45,134 bases of DNA from Pantoea latae (GTDB lineage Bacteria; Pseudomonadota; Gammaproteobacteria; Enterobacterales; Enterobacteriaceae). Numbering within the stretch: position 1 is the first letter of the stretch; each line of letters opens with the position of its first letter. The translations under genes and the position numbers were made by a program. Shown in pieces: positions 42,233 through 45,134 of the stretch. The notes beneath the pieces were generated by a model. That model was not told where the DNA came from, ran no database searches, and was given only the letters and a program-made list of their open reading frames with translations. The stretch is taken from NCBI RefSeq assembly GCF_002077695.1, contig NZ_MWUE01000029.1:1-45134 (forward strand). The letters are read 5' to 3'.

Positions 42233-43048
42233 ATGCCTGCACTTAAAACCACCTTACGTCGTCTGGCCGCGCCAGGCATCATCGCCCTCGCGCTGGTCAG
42301 CGGCAGCAGCTTCGCCGACGCGGTGCGCACCATTAAAATCGCCACCGCAGCGGAGTCCAAACCGCTGTCGTGGGGCGCCATCGGCCACGAGCCGCAGGGC
42401 TACGAGCCGGACGTGCTGAAGGCGATCAACGCTAAGCTGCCGCAGTACAAATTTGTGATGGAAGGCGCGGCGGATATCGCGCAGGAAACCGGCCTCGCCA
42501 CCGGTAAATACGATATGGCCACCGGCGGTTATTACAAAGCGCCTGCGCGCAGCAAGCAGTTCCTAATCCCGGACGCGCCGATTGGTGCCAGCCTGATGAA
42601 GATCTACAGCCGCAGCGACAGCAATATCAACGGCATGAAAGATCTGGTGGGCAAAAATATCGTGCCCGTCACCGCAGGCGGCGGCGTCTATAAATTTGTT
42701 ACCCAGTGGCAGCAGGAGAACCCGAACGACAAAGTCTCTGTTAAAGCTTCCAGCGCTGGCGTGCCCTATCCCGACCGCCTGAAAGAGGTGCAGAACGGCA
42801 AATATGACGCGCTGATCCTGCCTTCCAACCTCGGCGAGCAGACCGTTATCGACAACCAGAAGCTGGCGATCAAAGCCAGCGAGCCGGTGGCGATCAATAA
42901 CACCTATGTGCTGATCCACCGTTCCGCTGAAAATCAGGCGCTGAGCAGCGACGTCAACAACGCGCTGCAGCAGCTAAAGGCTGACGGCACGCTGGATAAG
43001 CTGGCGCAGAAGTGGTTCGGCGAAGACGTCACGAAGTACATGAAGTAA
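42233..43048 (+). CDS. Periplasmic amino-acid-type binding protein (SBP family 3)
   Basis: Substrate-binding protein of 271 residues. The signal peptide ends near residue 28 (SGSSFA|D). The family 3 pattern is visible: TIKIATAAESKPLSW, then GYEPDVLKAINAKLP, GLATGKYDMATGGYYKAPAR, the hinge with GKNIVPVTAGGGVYKFV, and DGTLDKLAQKWFGEDV at the end. The usual Arg that binds the substrate carboxylate in this family would lie in 'KAPARSKQF', so an amino-acid-like ligand is plausible but unproven. AAAGGA lies before the ATG. A strong hairpin follows the gene. Confidence 0.93.
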   Translation: MPALKTTLRRLAAPGIIALALVSGSSFADAVRTIKIATAAESKPLSWGAIGHEPQGYEPDVLKAINAKLPQYKFVMEGAADIAQETGLATGKYDMATGGYYKAPARSKQFLIPDAPIGASLMKIYSRSDSNINGMKDLVGKNIVPVTAGGGVYKFVTQWQQENPNDKVSVKASSAGVPYPDRLKEVQNGKYDALILPSNLGEQTVIDNQKLAIKASEPVAINNTYVLIHRSAENQALSSDVNNALQQLKADGTLDKLAQKWFGEDVTKYMK

Positions 43049-43056
43049 CGGATGCG

Positions 43057-43077
43057 GCGCCGTGTGATGCACGGCGC
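43057..43077 (+). other. Intercistronic hairpin after the binding-protein gene
   Basis: GCGCCGTG (43057-43064) pairs perfectly with CACGGCGC (43070-43077) around TGATG. There is no T run. Such hairpins downstream of binding-protein genes often protect the upstream mRNA and raise binding protein over permease. Confidence 0.65.
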
Positions 43078-43108
43078 AGGCTGTCCCTATTAGCTGGAGT
43101 GTTTCACC

Positions 43109-43810
43109 GTGAATCTTTCCGCAATGATCCCCGAGCTGCTGTCAGCGCTGCCGCTGACGCTCGGCATAATGCTGGTCGCCATGCTGGTGGGCTTTGTGCT
43201 GGCGCTGATCGCCACCCTGTTCCGCGTGCGGCGCATTCCCGTGCTCAGCCAGCTGGCCGATCTCTACGTTTCCTACGCGCGCAGCGTGCCGGTGGTGCTG
43301 CAGCTGTTCGTCGCCTTCTACGGCCTGCCGCTTATCAGCGATAACCTCGGCATGAGCGATTTTTTCACCGCCAACGTGGCGGCAATGATTGGTCTCAGCC
43401 TTTATCACGGCGGCTATTTGTCTGAGGTGATGCGTCCGGCGTTTCTCGCCGTCGAACGCGGCCAGCACGATGCCGCTGACAGCATGGGCTACAGCTTCCG
43501 CCATAAGATGCTGCGCATCGTCGGCCCGCAGGCGCTGCATTTCGCCCTGCCCGGCTATGGCAACGCCATTATCTACCTGATCCATAACGTGGCGCTGGTG
43601 ATGTATATCGGCGCGGCGGATGTCATGGCGACCGCGCATCTGATCATGGAGCGCGACTATAACCAGTATCAGTTCGGCACCTATCTGGTGCTGGCGGTGA
43701 TCTATTCGCTGCTGTGCCTGGTGGCATGGCTGATTGTGCGTTTCTTTGAGCGGCGCCACGCAAAGTACAGCGCGAAAGCGCCACGCGTGAAGCTGAACGT
43801 CAGCGTCTGA
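43109..43810 (+). CDS. Amino-acid-type ABC transporter permease 1
   Basis: Inner-membrane permease of 233 residues with about five helices. It has the His/Glu/Gln permease pattern: YARSVPVVLQLFVAFYGLP near 55-73 and the EAA-like loop 'YLSEVMRPAFLAVERGQHDA...' then ADSMGYSFRHKMLRIVGPQA. The start is GTG at 43109, with GGAG about 9 bases upstream. It pairs with the second permease 16 bases downstream to form a heterodimeric channel. Confidence 0.92.
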   Translation: MNLSAMIPELLSALPLTLGIMLVAMLVGFVLALIATLFRVRRIPVLSQLADLYVSYARSVPVVLQLFVAFYGLPLISDNLGMSDFFTANVAAMIGLSLYHGGYLSEVMRPAFLAVERGQHDAADSMGYSFRHKMLRIVGPQALHFALPGYGNAIIYLIHNVALVMYIGAADVMATAHLIMERDYNQYQFGTYLVLAVIYSLLCLVAWLIVRFFERRHAKYSAKAPRVKLNVSV

Positions 43811-43826
43811 GCGAGGGAGAAAGAGC

Positions 43827-44519
43827 ATGTTTGACAGTGAAGTGTTGCTGCCGGATTTCTGGAGCATTCTCGACGCGGTGCCGGTGACGCTGCTGATGGC
43901 AGTGACGGTATTTATCTGCTCGACGCTGCTTGGCGGCCTGTTCGCCTTTATTGAGCATCGCCGCTATCCGCTGCTGCGCCAGCTGGTGATTGCCTACAAG
44001 ATTGCCTTCAAGGGCGTGCCGATGGTGGTGGTGATCTTCCTCGCCTACTACGGTCTGCCGCCCGCGGTGCATTTCGTCGCCACGCTGGCGGGCGTAGCAG
44101 TCAATGCGCACTCGTTGCCGAACTGGGTGATTATCATCGTGGCGCTCAGCGCCTGCGTAGCCGCTTTTCAGGCCGAAGTGTGGAAAGGCGCGCTCAACTC
44201 ATTCGACAGCGGTCAGTCGGACGCCGCGCTGTCGCTCGGCTACAGCGGCGGCCAGCTGTTCCGCCGCGTCATGTTCCCCCAGATTATCGTGGCGGCAATC
44301 CCGGATCTGGCGAATGCGTTTATGGTAATTATGAAAGCGCTGTCGCTGGCGTTCGCCATTGAGGTAGTCGATATTTTTGCCCAGGCCCAGCTTACCGCGG
44401 CGCTCAATTTCTATTATCTGGAAGCCTTCCTGATTGCGGTGGTGTTTTATATGGTGATCGCCTATGTGGTCACTAAAATCGCCGATAAGATTGAAGCGAT
44501 GCTGCGGGTACGGACCTGA
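43827..44519 (+). CDS. Amino-acid-type ABC transporter permease 2
   Basis: Second permease, 230 residues, of the same family. It has KIAFKGVPMVVVIFLAYYGL near 55-75 and the EAA-like loop 'FQAEVWKGALNSFDSGQSDA...', ALSLGYSGGQLFRRVMFPQI. GAGGGAGAAAGAG precedes the ATG. It is the last gene of the cluster and is followed by a strong terminator. Together with the gene before it, it forms the membrane part of the transporter. Confidence 0.92.
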   Translation: MFDSEVLLPDFWSILDAVPVTLLMAVTVFICSTLLGGLFAFIEHRRYPLLRQLVIAYKIAFKGVPMVVVIFLAYYGLPPAVHFVATLAGVAVNAHSLPNWVIIIVALSACVAAFQAEVWKGALNSFDSGQSDAALSLGYSGGQLFRRVMFPQIIVAAIPDLANAFMVIMKALSLAFAIEVVDIFAQAQLTAALNFYYLEAFLIAVVFYMVIAYVVTKIADKIEAMLRVRT

Positions 44520-44539
44520 GTCGAGGAATAGCGTGATAT

Positions 44540-44568
44540 AACGGCAGCCCGGTGGGGCTGCCGTTTTT
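44540..44568 (+). terminator. Terminator of the monooxygenase-ABC cluster
   Basis: AACGGCAGCCC (44540-44550) pairs perfectly over 11 bases with GGGCTGCCGTT (44555-44565) around GGTG and continues into Ts up to 44568. It lies 21 bases past the last permease gene. Confidence 0.93.
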
Positions 44569-44717
44569 ATTAACTGAATGCAAAAAAGAAAGTGTACCTT
44601 CAGGCAAAAATCAATTGCAGAGTGAGCTTAGCCAATGACAATCTATAATAGTTCACAAAAGGCCGTGACTCTCCGCCTCAGAATGTTACCTGCTGTTGCC
44701 GGGTCGTTATTAAAGAC

Positions 44718-45131
44718 TTAAAACTGAATTTCTGTCAAAGATACATCAGTCAAATCTGCGTAAGCCTCTTCAGGTTCAAAAGTATTCGGCATCACAACCG
44801 TTATGACATCAAGATACTCATCGCTTTCATTATCAATCTCAACGGAATACTCTTCAAAAAACCCTATACTGGTGACCCGCGCCGTGTCGTTGGGTTTACT
44901 TAGCCTTCTGCTACCCACATAAACTTCCAGTAAAGAGTGACTTACCCTTGCCTGACATGAAAATGTATATTTTTTGTTTTTATCAATATTAATTCGTTGA
45001 TAAATCAGATGAGCATTGGCATAAAGTCTCGCAAAATTAATGCTACCTTCACTCAAAACCTTAACAGTTCCCTCGTCAACATTCCAGCTATCAAGGCCGT
45101 TAGTGAAATCACCATTAATAACTTTATTCAT
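44718..45131 (-). CDS. AT-rich orphan gene, carbohydrate-binding-like domain
   Basis: A 137-residue product beginning MNKVINGDFTNGLDSWNVDE, an opening typical of galactose-binding/CBM 4_9-type jelly-roll modules. Alternating strands follow (YQRINIDKNKKYTFSCQARV, then LEVYVGSRRL), ending in DLTDVSLTEIQF. I see no signal peptide, no linker and no catalytic domain. The ATG is three bases from the window edge, so the ribosome site is not visible and the gene could extend beyond 45134. Base composition is clearly more AT-rich than all other genes here, suggesting recent transfer. The precise family is uncertain. Confidence 0.65.
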   Translation of the reverse strand: MNKVINGDFTNGLDSWNVDEGTVKVLSEGSINFARLYANAHLIYQRINIDKNKKYTFSCQARVSHSLLEVYVGSRRLSKPNDTARVTSIGFFEEYSVEIDNESDEYLDVITVVMPNTFEPEEAYADLTDVSLTEIQF

Positions 45132-45134
45132 ATA

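Noticed and set aside
43142..43867. 241-codon antisense frame opposite permease 1
   Set aside because: His/Gln/Arg-rich shadow of the permease gene.

Overview
The window is a GC-rich chromosomal segment of a member of the Enterobacterales. Gene content and gene order point to the Erwiniaceae (Pantoea/Mixta/Erwinia type). Most proteins can be matched from memory to E. coli counterparts of nearly the same length (PntAB, YdgH, YdgI, RstAB, Asr, YdgU, HrpA, AzoR, YdbH/YnbE/YdbL, LdhA, FeoAB, DgoRKADT). They occur in blocks that lie apart in E. coli and are interleaved with accessory genes. No rRNA, tRNA, CRISPR array, insertion sequence or prophage was seen.

Left part (1-12190): a structured GC-rich stretch and a terminator, then pntAB on the minus strand (proton-pumping transhydrogenase). 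Next come ydgH (exported, three DUF1471 repeats), ydgI (amino-acid antiporter) and an unrecognised 138-residue gene. The rstAB two-component system and an M32 carboxypeptidase follow, then an acid-response group: asr with a good RstA box, the 26-residue ydgU, and the exported serine protease ydgD. The RstA regulator and its probable target asr are therefore close neighbours.

Middle part (12191-27553): hrpA, azoR, the envelope operon ydbH-ynbE-ydbL, ldhA and a ydbJ-like lipoprotein. A gene-free stretch follows that ends in an orphan plus-strand terminator, possibly a small RNA. Then come feoAB without feoC behind an FNR/Fur promoter, a small lipoprotein, a GAF-GGDEF diguanylate cyclase, a small Cys-rich exported protein, a yaiL homologue and an RluA-family pseudouridine synthase.

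Right part (27554-45134): an MHS-family transporter diverges from a ketopantoate-reductase-like gene. The complete D-galactonate operon dgoRKADT follows, preceded by two operator-like palindromes. Between dgoT and the next gene lie two decayed genes: a LysR C-terminal remnant and a DUF1330 gene with a stop and a frame change. Next is an OtsA-like GT20 protein that has lost several catalytic residues. A LysR regulator then precedes a seven-gene plus-strand cluster: flavin monooxygenase, two carboxymuconolactone-decarboxylase/AhpD-type proteins, and a polar-amino-acid-type ABC transporter (ATPase, binding protein, two permeases). This looks like an uptake-and-oxidation pathway for an unknown small compound. 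The window ends in AT-rich DNA with an orphan gene that looks like a carbohydrate-binding (jelly-roll) domain and is probably foreign.

The best candidates for something undescribed are the GT20 pseudoenzyme, the monooxygenase/AhpD/ABC cluster with its repeated upstream sites, and the orphan terminator upstream of feoB.
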